Source of the DNA: Antennarius striatus
Lineage: Eukaryota > Chordata > Actinopteri > Lophiiformes > Antennariidae
Direction of reading: 5' to 3'
DNA: 64,000 bases
NCBI RefSeq assembly: GCF_040054535.1
Contig: NC_090791.1
Location: 16,517,827-16,581,826, forward strand
Shown here: positions 1 to 11,351 of the stretch, piece by piece
Numbering within the stretch: the first letter of the stretch is position 1
How the letters are laid out: every line of letters begins with the position of its first letter
The notes under the pieces: generated by a model
The model's database searches: none
The model's input: only the letters and a program-made list of their open reading frames with translations
What the model was told of the DNA's origin: nothing
Made by a program: the position numbers and the translations under genes

Positions 1-5
1 TATTT

Positions 6-212
6 CCACAGCTGGTCTCTGTGGATCTCAAGGAAAGTCATCATTTCAACACCACCTGACACACAGGGCTGATAACTGAGCACAATAGACAAAAAAATTG
101 ACTATAGACGGACAACAAGGCAGCAGGCAACAGGGTGAGTGCCACAGGCAGTGACACACAAAGGTCATACAGTGTTGGTCAATCCCACACTACTGTGGCA
201 CAAGTTGCTGGG
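6..212. repeat. Direct repeat, copy 1 of a ~0.2-kb interspersed unit
   Basis: This stretch reappears in the same orientation at 2441-2659 with a few substitutions and a ~12-bp insertion in the second copy. Both begin CCACAGCTGGTCTCTG and end near GCACAAGTTGCTGG. I do not recognise the family; no terminal inverted repeats or coding potential are visible. Confidence 0.8.
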
Positions 213-339
213 AAAAATACTGGTGTTGATCAAAAGAGTCTATGGAGTGGACAGGCTGCAGACCAGTCAGTGCCCATAATGAACCATACATCACCATTTC
301 TTCTGCAGGCACATGAACATTAGAACGGAACCATGGAGC

Positions 340-800
340 AATTGAAGAGAATGGATTGAGGGACATTCCATGTCACTAGAGCTAGACTCTTTGTCTGGGG
401 ATTGGGTCATCGAGCCCCATGCTGATGACTGCCACCCAATCCACACTGCACCCGTCCCCTAGAGTTTCCTCGGCGGGTGGTGAGTCCATCGGAGTCCTCT
501 GTAGAGTGGCTGGGCGCAGAGTAGAGCCGCTGCTACTTCGCCTTGAGCGGAGCCAGCTGAGGTGGCTCGTGCATCTGTTCTGGATGCCTCCTGGACGCCT
601 CCCTGGGGAGTTGTTCCAGGCATGTCCTACCGGGAGGAGACCTCGGGGAAGACCTAGGACACGCTGGAGGCACTATGTCTCTTGGCTAGCCTGGGAACAC
701 CTCGGGATCCTCAGGAGCTGGAGGAAGTGTCTGGGGAGAAGGAAGTATGGGCATCCCTCCTGAGACTGTTGCCCCCGTCACCCGGCCCCAGATCAGCGGT
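340..800 (+). mobile_element. Non-LTR retrotransposon 3' end (C-terminal ORF fragment)
   Basis: One frame reads a C-terminal polymerase tail typical of fish LINEs, with the run [20 protein letters not shown], followed by a frame-shifted continuation (ELEEVSGE). A GGAT-type microsatellite follows at once, as expected for a LINE 3' tail. It is heavily 5'-truncated and frameshifted, so not functional. The same family is probably present on the minus strand at 16130-16960. The exact clade is not assigned. Confidence 0.7.
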
Positions 801-804
801 TGAA

Positions 805-912
805 GACGGATGGATGGATGGATGGATGGACAGACGGATGGACGGATGGACGGACGGACGGACGGACGGACGGACAGACGGATGGATGGATGGATGGATG
901 GATGGATGGATT
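805..912. repeat. (GGAT/GGAC)n microsatellite
   Basis: About 108 bp of GGAT with blocks of GGAC and GGAC-AGAC variants. It directly follows the LINE 3' fragment and is best explained as that element's expanded tail. Confidence 0.9.
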
Positions 913-2440
913 GAAGGACATAAACCGGAGGTGCTAACTCCTAATTCCAGGGATCAATCCAACTAATCATCTGTGGGATGAGGTGAACAAACATCTGACC
1001 TACGAAGGCTGAACTGCAGGACATACAGTCGCAGAAAAGCTGCTGTACCTGTACTTTTAAGTCCCAGAGGGTATCATGTGAAGTACTTTCCCTGACAGGT
1101 TAGAATTGTTTTGGCAACGGAAGTACCATTACATTGCGCTTTTTGTGGTTCCATTATATTTACTATTGGTGTCCTGTATGAGACATCCACCTGTCCAATG
1201 CAGACACATGTGGGCTCTATGTATCTCCATCGAAAGAAGGTACAGAGAGCATCAGCTGTGGCCCAGCCCTAGCACACCATCCATGAACTAGGTTGTAACA
1301 AGTCTGAGTTCACCTCTAAGGTACAGTAGACATGCAAGTTTTTTGAGATAGGACCCATCCCTCTGTCCATATTTTTGTTATATGAGCGTAAATCTGAATA
1401 CGAGCCATGCTTCAGGACGCCACTACTAGTTGGTGGATAGGTACATCAGCTAAGACCAGATCTCTTCTTTACAAAGGGTTGGCGGATGGATACAACATCA
1501 GCTGAGACTGGATCTCTTTCTCATTCGTGGAATAAAGATGTAGCTTTTGTACTCTCATGATCTTTACATTTCTTTTGATACTTAATCATTGTTTACATAA
1601 ATTATATACAATTACTTATGCAGAGGAAGAGTATGCATGTCTATTGGTTGATAAAAAAATTTTTTTAACCATAATTTAGGTAGTTTTGGCGATTTTTAAC
1701 AAGAATGGGATGGATTGAAGTGATTTTCATTATTGTAATGGGGAAAGTTTGTTACGAGTTGTTTGACTTATGATGTCAGTATTTCTAGGTACTGCTGCCC
1801 ATCCCTTGGTGTGTTAATCAAAAGAAAACATGAAAACAAATGGATTTTTTTCATGTTATTTTGTATAAACTGTCACCCCTTGTTATCACAATCAGTCTGT
1901 GATTAAAAAAAGAAATTGGGACAATGATCTTGTCATCCCCTAAACAGAACAATCTAGGGCATGAGGTGCACAAAACTATCCACTGAGGATAAGGATGTTG
2001 ATATTTCACAAACGATTGGCCACTTTCACCATCACTACATGGACCCAATGGAAAGATATCTCACTTCAGAAAGACAATCTAGCTCTAATATTATCTGTCC
2101 TTCAAAATAACAGATAGGTGGAGACTGTCAGTCTGAGCTGTGGAGAGCTTCAGGAACTGTGATGTGGCACAGGAGCCTTATCTTGACCTCTGGAGTCGAA
2201 CTGCTTTGGGGACTGACATGTGTGCCAACCGACCCATCCAGATTGTAATAGCAAACAACCTTCACTCTCTTTGGATCTAGTCCACTCTGCCTTACATCAT
2301 CTCATCTCAACGCTGGTTGACTGCTGTTAGTCATCTTTTCCCTTTCCATCTGAGTGGTCTGCACCTCTGTTCACATAAAACTTCCAAGATATAGAAGGAA
2401 ATTTGCCTGTGGTGTTTTAAAGGGAACATATTACACCCTT
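913..2440. other. Non-coding stretch, nothing recognised
   Basis: AT-rich sequence with only short chance reading frames on both strands. No splice-consistent exons, RNA genes or clear repeats were identified. Confidence 0.5.
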
Positions 2441-2659
2441 CCACAGCTGGTCTCTGTGGATCTCAAAGAAAGTCATCATTTCAACACCACCTGACACACA
2501 GGGCTGAAAACTGAGCACAATAGACAAAAAAAAACTGACTACAGACCGACAACAAGGCAGCAGGCAACAGGGTGAGTGCCACAGGCTCATTGATGCAGTG
2601 ACACACAAAGGTCATACAGTGTTGGTCAATCCCACACTACTATGGCACAAGTTGCTGGA
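2441..2659. repeat. Direct repeat, copy 2
   Basis: Second copy of the unit at 6-212, same orientation, ~95% similar by eye, with one short insertion (CTCATTGATGCA region). The 2.2 kb between the copies is unrelated. Confidence 0.8.
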
Positions 2660-2727
2660 ACATAGGCTATTATGTTTCAAGTTAACATAATAGCCTTAAT
2701 TAAATGTACTGCATATGACAAACCTTA

Positions 2728-3330
2728 GTGGAAACCTCACTAGGGTCCAGGGACGTTGCACCCTTCCCTGCCTGCTGTAGCTATAGACGGGACATCCGGA
2801 GGGTTGGTTCTGTGATTGGCCAGGACCTGGACTCTGTGGACTCTGGACCTGGACTTGGCTCTGTGGAGACTGTTCTAGAGAGGAGGACTATGTCGAAGTT
2901 TAGATCGATTCTTGGTAACACCCCCCACCCCCTGCACACCACCTTCGCCCAACAGATGAGCTCTTCCTGTGGCAGACTGCTGTCACTGAGGTCCTCCACA
3001 GAGAGACTCAGGACCTCCTTTGTGCCCCGTGCAATCAGGGGGTACAACCATTCTCTCAGAAGGAGGGGGGCAAAGCTGAAGCCGCAGGGTTATCAAGGTT
3101 GGCCTAGAGAGGATAGACTAGGGGGGCCCGGGATGCACTGGGGATGCACTGTGGAATACTTTGTGGGGGGCCTTGGTGTCAGTCTAAAGTTCGGTTCATC
3201 CACTTATTCTTATTGTTATATCTTTTTCCTATGCTCCTTCTATGTCTTATTATGCTTCTTTCATGTTCTTGTGCTTCCTTTTTATGTGTACTGTTGTTGT
3301 AATTAATTATGTAATTATGTTAATTGTTAA
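2728..3330 (+). mobile_element. Non-LTR retrotransposon ORF2 C-terminal fragment with 3' UTR
   Basis: The frame from about 2860 contains a stretch ending SSTERLRTSFVPRAIRGYN, the kind of C-terminus seen on fish LINE polymerase ORFs. An AT-rich 3' UTR with ATTATGTAATTATGT repeats follows. No reverse transcriptase core remains. A minus-strand relative may lie at 28990-29335. The family is uncertain. Confidence 0.5.
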
Positions 3331-4189
3331 TTATGTAATTATGTACTTTATGTAACGTCTTTTTGTCTGTGTTAGTCACTGCCATGTGTATTTATTTGTA
3401 TCCTTTTTTTGTGAGCAGATAGATTCCTTAGTGATTATTAATGTATATATCTATCTATTTCTCAGAGTGGCCTATTTGGCTGCTGGCAGCTATTATGCAA
3501 ATTATAAACTTCTTACAAAATGTGTCTACATTGCTACTACATTGTTACTACAGCACTTCTGTACTGTTAACAGGACATTACTGCATATAGACTCTAAATC
3601 AGTAAAATAAACTCTTTCTTTAGGGGTCAGTCAGATGAGTTTCATTGCTTACAGGGTGTGGGATTGTGTCCTAACAACTTCCTGATTCCTACTCGTCTAC
3701 AGTATGATTGCCAGTGATCATAGCATGAAATTTTTTAAAGGTATTATCATTAGTAACACTGGAAGAACTGGCGACTTATATCCTCACTACTAGACCGTTT
3801 GAATCCAGTAGTCTTTTTTATTTTGGCATGAGATAGGTGGACTGGAAACTGTTAAACAATGTCTGCAAAAACCAAGACTGTCTATTTCTGATGTGTCATT
3901 AATTCTTAACCAATGTTCCTATGCAATCCTTACCGGGAATTAGAGTACTCATTGGTTGCGAGAAGACAATAGTCTCAAAATCCACCACTGTGCACAGTGG
4001 CTCATCCCAGTTTGGAACCTGTTTAGATCTAGGTTCTCTCTACAGAATGAAATAAACATCGATAGAACTGACAGTAGGCCTTTAGATCCAAGGAGCATGG
4101 TGTAGTAAGTACAGAAAACAAAGTTCTTACTGTAACACATTATAACAGAATGGCATTAATAAAAAAGAATCATTATATCATTGACCTTC
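3331..4189. other. Non-coding stretch, nothing recognised
   Basis: AT-rich, with short unconvincing frames only. It ends where the tandem duplication begins. Confidence 0.45.
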
Positions 4190-4992
4190 TATGATTTGAG
4201 TTTATTTTTCATGTTTGCTGCTTGATAGTGTTTGTTCACAGAGTGAGGGAAGGCACACTATTTATATTTGAATTCAGTTTTACTGAACACAAGCTTTACA
4301 ATAGGAAAAAGGGTGAATAACACAAGTGGTGCTCATATTTTATCAATTCCAAGTGAAACACGCATCTATAAAATGTTTGCAAGCTTGTGATGTGGTTATG
4401 TTAACGCAGAATGTGGGTGGGGCTGCCCTTCTATGATGTGCGACATATGAACAGAGTCATTTTAGTCGAAGTCACTTTCTCTAAACATAAATAAAAGTAG
4501 GCAACAGCTGCGCTGTGACTTGTTATATAAAGATGTTAAATGAGTTAACAAAGAGAACAGTAGAACCTCAGGGCTAAATTTGGCTGTTTTACTGTAAACT
4601 ACAGGTATGTTGTCAGACCGGGTGTAACTTTTTGAATGCCTACAAGAATATTAAACATTACGGAAACTTAATGTTTGTGTTGGAATTATTGAAATCATTC
4701 ATTTAAGTAAAAAATTTTTGATTAACAATAAAAAATATATGCTGCTCTTTAAATGTACCTGGAGAAAGCAAACTGGAGCACTCCCTTTAAAGGAAATGGG
4801 AAACTTTACCTAAGAACTGAGTCATGTGATTAATAAAACATCTATATGAAGAATTTAAGTTTAACACAAATATTAACCTTATACAGCTTGTGACATACTT
4901 TGCACCAAGATTATAAACTTGAACTGAGTTTGACGCATTGATCTATACAGGTTGGCAAGACAGAGAAACAGAGATGGGAAGGACGTGCTAGG

Positions 4993-6056
4993 GTGATTAA
5001 GTTAAGGTATGGAAGTCTACTGACATGTGCCACTAGTGTGATGGGAAGATGGGAAGAGTACTTTGAAGAATTGATGAATGAGGAAAATGAGAGAGAACAA
5101 AGACTAGAAGAGGTGACTGTTGTGGACCAGGATGTAGCAAAGATTAGTCAGGATGAAGTGAGGAGGACATTGAGGAGGATGAAGGGTGGAAAGGCATTTG
5201 GACCTGATGATATACCTGTAGAGGTATGGAAGTGTCTAGGAGAGGTGGCAGTAGAGTTTCTGACTGGGTTGTGCAACGGGATCTTAGATAGTGAGAAGAT
5301 GCCTGAGGAATGGAGGAGAAGTGTGCTGGTGCCCATTTTTAAGAACAAAGGAGATGTGCAGAGTTGTTGCAACTACAGAGGAATAAAGCTGATGAGCCAT
5401 ACAATGAAGTTATGGGAGAGAGTAGTGGAAGCTAGACTAAGGGCAGAAGTGAACATTTGTGAGCAGCAGTATGGTTTCATGCCAAAAAAGAGTACTACAG
5501 ATGCAGTATTTGCTTTGAGGATGTTGATAGAGAAGAAGTACAGAGAAGGCCAGACAGAGTTGCATTGTGTTTTTGTAGATCTGGAGAAAGCTTATGACAG
5601 GGTGCCCAGAGAGGAACTGTGGTATTGTATGAGGAAGTCTGGAGTGGCAGAGAAGTATGTTAGAGCAGTGCAGGACATGTATGAGGACTGTAAGACAGTG
5701 GTGAGGTGTGCTGTAGGTGTGACAGAGGAGTTCAAGGTGGAGGTGGGACTGCATCAGGGATCAACTCTGAGCCCCTTCTTGTTCACTATGGTGATGGACA
5801 GGCTGACAGACGAGGTTAGACAGGAATCTCCATGGACTATGATGTTTGCAGATGACATTGTGATCTGCAGTGAGAGCAGGGAACAGGTGGAGGAGAAGCT
5901 AGAGAGGTGGAGGTTTGTCCTGGAAAGGAGGGGAATGAAGGTTAGCCGCAGTAAGACAGAGTACATGTGTGTGAATGAGAGGGACCCAAGTGGAAGAGAG
6001 AGGTTACAGGGAGAAGAGATCAAGAAGGTGGAGGATTTTAAGTACTTAGGGTCAAC
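4993..6056 (+). pseudogene. RTE reverse transcriptase, N-terminal and core part
   Basis: One open frame carries the RT core: NYRGIKLMSHTMKLWERVVE, a DLEKAYDRVPREELW block, LHQGSTLSPFLF, and the catalytic FADD box in MMFADDIVICSES. The frame is open to the hAT-like insertion at 6057, after which it reads out of homology to a stop at about 6100. The AP-endonuclease domain is missing because of 5' truncation. Closest in-window relatives are 20215-21053 (+) and the minus-strand copy at 55533-56983. Confidence 0.9.
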
Positions 6057-6074
6057 TAGGGTTGAGCCGAGTAC

Positions 6075-6559
6075 TTATTTCAGATGGGTTTTGGCAGAGT
6101 AATCTTAAACTATAACTTTTTTGAGATCAATGACTTAGGCACTGTTTGGTCTGTCCTCAGAGTGGTGGATCCTCGGCAATCGGTGACCTCTGTGTGCTTC
6201 ATCGGCTGGTGGTGACTTGCTCTACTGGATGGATCAGCGTGACTTTGTCATACATTTACTATTGTTATTGTTATTGTTATTATTATTGTGTTGTTAATCT
6301 GTACATGCGGTATCTATTGCTTCGTCTGTCCACTCCTGGAAGAGGGGTCCCTCCTCTGCAGTCCTCCTGAGGTTTCTCCCATCCATTTTTTCCTCTGTTC
6401 AAAGGGTTTTGGGGGGGAGTTGTTCCTTATCCGATGTGAGGGTCGTACTACTTGCAGTGCAAAAAGGTCAGAGGGATATGTGCAGATTGTAAAGCCCTTT
6501 GAGACATTGTTTGTGAATCTGGGCTATATAAGAATAAATAAACTTGAAACTTGAAACTT
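6075..6559 (+). mobile_element. L2-like LINE 3' tail
   Basis: A 3' UTR-type sequence with CCTCCTGAGGTTTCTCCCAT, then AAAGCCCTTTGAGACATTGT and GGGCTATATAAGAATAAATA, ending in CTTGAAA repeats. This is the usual layout of fish L2/CR1-group 3' ends. No coding remains. It splits the hAT-like element. Confidence 0.65.
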
Positions 6560-6821
6560 GACGAGTATCCAGTATGGTTAACGAATTTTTGACGAGTACG
6601 ATACGAGTAAAACCGGTCAAAACTCGTGCTCGGAAAATTCTCAGAACTGACTGTCATCACCCTCAGTGATTGGCCAGGCACACACAGCACCCGCCCTTCC
6701 CTACATAGACTGATTGACTGATCTCTCTATGCGTGGCTTCACTGTAGCTCACGTTGCTATCCTTAGCTTTTCTTCAGCTTAACACTCAACACCTTAACAC
6801 TTGGCCTCCCAGAATTCTGCA

Positions 6822-8416
6822 ACTACTAAAACTCCCATAGACAGTGATTTTGACTGCTCGAACAATATTTGTATATAATTTGGATTATGATTGAAAATAT
6901 CTAATAAATTGGTAGACGAGATAAAAAACAAATCAGGACACTAAATTAAAACTATAAAGATTGAATGTTTTATTTATTTAATTGACACAACATAACTTCT
7001 CTGTAAAATGTATTGGTGTCATGAGACCTTAACAATAAAAATTATTAACTATTATGAACATTCAATAATGCTGGGATGGCTGCCAGCCAGCTGGAGACAC
7101 TGCTGTTACAACGCCAAGTTGTTGCTTATGCCTCACAAACACACAGGTAACTTGTGTTGACAGGGGGAAATATCACCAATGATAATTTCTTTACTTCTCT
7201 TGAAGTTTCCAAGGCACTAAAGGCCCAGAAAACCAACCTGGTTGGTCCAGTAAATAAGAGTAGACAAGAGCTTCCTCCATCTGTAGAGGAGCAAAGGGCC
7301 CTGGATACTAAAAAGGTGCTGAAATGTGACAGTAACCAATGTAACCAAGGTAAAATGTCTCCATTCTAATCACAATCTACACAGCTGTCAGCATCACAAG
7401 TGGCTATGAGACTAAACTGGAGACTTACGTACAGTAACACAACAGAACCAAGGTTGTAGTAGATGTGCTTGATCAAATGGGGGAGTAAATATTCAGTGTG
7501 AGCTCCTACATGATGATGGCCATTGGTGGCGTTTCGTTATATTCTTAACCTGACTGCCATAAATGCTCCGATCCTGTTTAAGAAATGCACCAATAAGATG
7601 ATGTCATAGAGGAATCTCATAATGCGACTCGCAGAAGAACTTTGCTCAGGACACATGAAAGCAAAAGCCCGACAAATGATGGTGCAAGAGCCCGATTTGG
7701 AGCAGCAGAAGATGGAGAAAAGAATTCAGTGCCAAGTAAAGAATGTGTAAAAAAAAACAACAAACAAATTTGTATGAAAAATAAAGCAAAGGATAATTGT
7801 GTCAAATGACATAAGGTAGTGGGAGCTGCATAAGGAAGGTACAGGTTACCTGTGTTGACTGGGAGTGATTGGGAACCATAAGCAAACCATCTTGGCTTCT
7901 TAATCTTAACATCAGTGTCTCCAGCTGGCTGGCAGCCATCACAGCATTTTGGATTGTTCATAATCGTTAATAATTTTCATTGTTAAGGTCTAATGATGAC
8001 ACCAACCTATTTTGAATTAGGATACATTTGTTTTTATTTCAGAGTTACATTTTTTTTTATTTCAAAGTTCGAATTTGGATGTGTAATTGCAGAGAAGCTA
8101 TGTTGTGTCAATTAAATTAATAAAACGATAACTCATTATAGTTTTAATTTAGTGTCCTGATGTGTTTTTACCTATACCACCAAATTTATTCTCGGATATT
8201 TTACTGATAATCCAAATTATATACAAATAATATCCGAGCAGTCATTACTCTTTTGTGTTTTGAAATTTTAATGATCAAACAATGTCAGAATAAATTATAC
8301 ACAATTTAGGAAAAGTCAGGCTCATTTTGGTAGATTAGTTTTTTTTTAAACCAAGTTATGACATTGCACATTTTGAAAGCAGTCAAATTGACTGCCTTGG
8401 GAGTTTTAGTGTTAAT
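6822..8416 (+). mobile_element. piggyBac-like element with long inverted terminal arms
   Basis: The ends are long imperfect inverted repeats. The left arm runs from ACTAAAACTCCCATAG (6825) through GGACACTAAATTAAAACTAT (6946) to CTGCCAGCCAGCTGGAGACA (7081). The right arm mirrors these at 7915-7935, about 8140 and 8400. The right end is followed by TTAA (8413-8416), the piggyBac target; no clean TTAA is seen on the left. A transposase remnant sits between the arms. It lies inside the hAT-like element. Confidence 0.7.
7154..7369 (+). pseudogene. piggyBac transposase remnant
   Basis: A 71-residue frame contains NITNDNFFTSLEVSKALKAQ followed by TNLVGPVNKSRQELP. This resembles the catalytic-core segment of piggyBac/PGBD transposases, where a conserved Asp lies in a DNFFTS-type motif. 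Only this short segment survives, so the element is non-autonomous. Confidence 0.75.
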
Positions 8417-8930
8417 CAACATTGTTTAACTTAGTGTGAAAAAAGTGACAAGAACATTAGGTGGTAAAAATAAATAAATAATTGGGGGGAAAAAAAAGTT
8501 TGATCATAAAAATTAAAAAGAAAAAGAAAAAAAATAGAAAGTTGTGTTGATTATGACAATTCTTGTTCATGCATACTTTATTGTTCATAATTTCCGATTG
8601 CATGCGTTGAAATCATTAATGCACTTCATGTTCTGAGTTCATAAAAAAATTGTTCTGTAAATAGTTCTCCTACTTTTGTGATTTTGTGCTCAAAAACATT
8701 GATTTGAATCTCAATTTTGAGGCTATTCTGTAAAAGTTTTTATACAAACAATAAATATAGCAACTTTTGATCAATCCATATCAATTTCAGACTTAAAATA
8801 ATGTAGCGATTTAACCCCCATCCATTTCCGAGCAAACCACACCCACCTCTGGTTTACGCCCCGCCCAGTCAAAGTACAGATACGGATACAAACCTGAATC
8901 CCTCCTCACATTTTGAGTGACACTTACAAA

Positions 8931-10057
8931 ACTTTATGCACACATTAGCTGTCTGTTGGCTATAGTCTCTGTGATGCATTTAGGTGCAATATTTTGGCCC
9001 AGTTCCATGAAGTGATGAGTCTATCCTGGTCACTTCTAGTCCTTTTCTGTTAGTGTTTTGTTTCTGATGTGTCAGACAGACTTACTGTGTTAGGACCAAA
9101 AACTAAAACTGGACAATAAAAATAATTCACAGCTTAAAGTTTGACAAACTGTATGCATGCAAGGTCTCTTTTATGGAATTTTTATCACCATTTCAGACAT
9201 TCTTTAATATTAAGAAGAAATTTAGAAAATCTGATTACTAGTTAGACTGGTTGATGTAATGTTGTGCTCTATTTAATATCTTTGAATTTAACTTGGAGAC
9301 AACAAGATAATTGAATCGAATTGAGTAAATGGACGGTGTTCTGGTAATGTGTGTAAAATGCACAATGACAGCAAAGCATGATTAGTTAACTCTACACTAA
9401 AGACGGCCATCTTTGACTGTAACTCAGTGGTAACTGAATAAACACACTGAACAGTCAGCAGCTACCTTGTTGCCATGCTGGCACCCCACAAACTCCTCAG
9501 TTGCTTAATGAAGTGGTCTTAAAATGTCCCCCCTCAGGAGTTTGCCAGTATGACATCAGGGGGGCACTGGTCACTTATTTCTCTCCTTCTTTCCTCTCTT
9601 TTTATGTCCCTTCTTCTCTCCCTCTCAGCAAATTTAAACAGTCCTTCTTTCCATATTAGCTGCTCTCAAAGCCTATTAACAACCCCCCCTAGTTCCACAC
9701 ACCTCTAAACCTGTTTTCTGTTAGCACTTAGCCACGATAGCAGCAGGGTTATGGATAAAGAGGCTGTCCCGAAAACATGGATGACAAGGAGGACCTGCTT
9801 AGATTGGACCAGCAGGTTTTTGAAGTTTTATGATGGTGTTTTAAATGGGATTTCTGGGGCTTTACATACAAAACGGGTCGTTTATAGCTTCTTCATTCTG
9901 CCTTGTTTATGGTGGTGCACGTTTTTCTCCTTGTCAGGAGGCTGTTTCCAACCTCAGCCAGAGAGGCTTGATTCAAACATTCATCAAGTTTAGATGTTTA
10001 ACTTCCAAGGCTTCCAAAAGTATCATTCAACATGCCTAAAAATCACAATTTTACAGG
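8931..10057. other. Unassigned sequence inside the interrupted RTE
   Basis: AT-rich, no supported gene. Short frames at 9751-10039 look random. It must have arrived with or after the hAT-like insertion because it separates the two halves of the RTE. It ends in a perfect palindrome at 10058-10088. Confidence 0.45.
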
Positions 10058-10088
10058 GTAGGACTGTCCTGACCCAGGACAGTCCTAC
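10058..10088. repeat. Perfect 31-bp palindrome at the RTE junction
   Basis: Two 14-bp arms (GTAGGACTGTCCTG and its exact complement) with a 3-nt spacer (ACC). It sits a few bases before the RTE sequence resumes at about 10091. Possibly the fused ends of a lost inverted-repeat element or a repair scar. Confidence 0.85.
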
Positions 10089-10093
10089 CATGG

Positions 10094-10582
10094 ATGGAAG
10101 GATGGAGGAAAGTGTCAGGTGTGATGTGTGATAGAAGAGTTTCAGCTGAAAAGAAAGGAAAGGTGTACAAAACTGTGGTGAGACCAGCGATGTTGTTTGG
10201 TCTAGAGACAGTGTCACTGAGGAAAAGACAGGAGACAGAGCTGGAGGTAGCAGAGATGAAGATGCTGAGGTTCTCTCTGGGAGTGACCAGGAAGGATAGG
10301 ATCAGGAATGAGTACATCAGAGGGACAGCACATGTTAGAGGTCTTGGAGATAAAGTCAGAGAGGCCAGGCTGAGATGGTTTGGACATGTCCAGAGGAGAG
10401 ATAGTGAATATATTGGTAGAAGGATGCTGAGTTTTGAACTTCCAGTTGGTCTTCCTAGAGGAAGACCAAAGAGGAGGTTTATGGATGCAGTGAAAGAGGA
10501 CATGAAGGTAGTTGGTGTGAGAGAAGAGGATGCAGAAGACAGGGTTAGATGGAGGACACTGATTTGCTGTGGCAACCCCTGA
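10094..10582 (+). pseudogene. RTE ORF C-terminal part (continuation of 4993-6056)
   Basis: Encodes the conserved RTE C-terminal region: VVRPAMLFGLETVSLRKRQE, LRWFGHVQRRDSEYIGRR and GLPRGRPKRRFMDAVKEDM. It ends in CCGNP, just before the 3' GGCAACCCCTGAAGGGA sequence. It matches 21190-21590 in the copy-B RTE, whose own C-terminal part carries an internal deletion near 21440-21460. Confidence 0.88.
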
Positions 10583-11238
10583 AGGGAAAAGCCGAAAGGA
10601 GAAGAAGAACTGAGTTGGACGCACAAGAAACAAAATACCAGAACTGTCTTAACATTGTCCTCCTATAAGTTATATCACAGTGAGTTTTTTTCTCCGTCCC
10701 TTCCTGTGACTAACCGTCCAAGTCTGCAACCAATTTTTCTCGCACTCTTTCTTCAGCTGCGGCTAATAAGTAATTTTGTGACAATTATGCAAAGAAAAGA
10801 ATTTTGTTTCTCATGTAGAACTGCATAAAGAAAAAGATAATACTGTGAACACTTCTGGCTGGTTCATGTCTAATGTGTTTATTTTATCTGACAATGAGTC
10901 ACATTTTGCTCTATGGTTAGTTTTGCACCTGAACAGCTGTTTATTTTTACTTTTATGGAGTTTTGTTTTTTAACAGTAGGTGGCTACAGATAGTTTTATC
11001 TACGGTCTTGTGTTGATTTGTGTCATTAGACTTATTTCCAGTCTTCTTTCTTTTGGGAACTTTAATTTAAACAATCTGTATGTGCTTACACAGACATTGA
11101 TAACACGACACGTAGTTCCTTGTTAATCACATATCATTCTAAAACAAAAGGACAGAGCACACAGATAACAAATGATACACATTCGGCTAAATCAGGCTGA
11201 CAGTCTGCTCATCCCTGAAGGAGGGTCAAACCCAACAC

Positions 11239-11244
11239 TATAAA
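11239..11244 (+). promoter_or_regulatory. TATA box of decarboxylase-like gene A
   Basis: TATAAA about 110 bp before the start codon, inside a ~165-bp block (about 11197-11352) that is essentially identical to the block upstream of gene B (TATA at 22679-22684). The surrounding duplicated sequence has diverged more, which supports this being the functional promoter. Confidence 0.55.
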
Positions 11245-11351
11245 GATCACAGCCAATGAGCACTCTGGACTCCTCTGCAGAGTTCCATTGACGCACTTGT
11301 TGAAAAGCCCAGCATTGTATCCTCAGCACTTCAGAAGATCTGAAATTTACA

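Larger units (their letters stand above)
6057..8930. mobile_element. hAT-like DNA element, left part, with nested insertions
   Basis: Begins TAGGGTTGAGCC directly after GGGTCAAC within the RTE. The 56372-56806 MITE also begins TAGGGTTGATCC, and both share internal text such as GACTTAAAATAATGTA (8790 and 56641) and CCACACCCACCTC. An L2-like tail (6075-6559) and a piggyBac-like element (6822-8416) interrupt it. No matching right terminus or second GGGTCAAC is visible, so the right end was deleted. Related partial copies lie at 24690-25560 and 29560-29825. Confidence 0.6.
4938..10606 (+). mobile_element. RTE-clade LINE, 5'-truncated, copy A (split by nested insertions)
   Basis: Starts inside the ORF just after GAACTGAGTTTGACGCA (4921-4937) and ends after the RTE-type 3' end (GGCAACCCCTGAAGGGAAAAG) at 10606. 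A 17-bp near-identical target duplication follows at 10607-10623 (one mismatch). The corresponding site in duplication copy B (about 22054-22070) is empty, so insertion post-dates the duplication. The element is interrupted at 6057 by other transposons, and its sequence resumes near 10091 after a deletion of about 50 bp. Confidence 0.88.

Noticed and set aside
682-966. Trp/Met/Asp-rich repeat protein
   Set aside because: Translation of a GGAT microsatellite behind a LINE tail.
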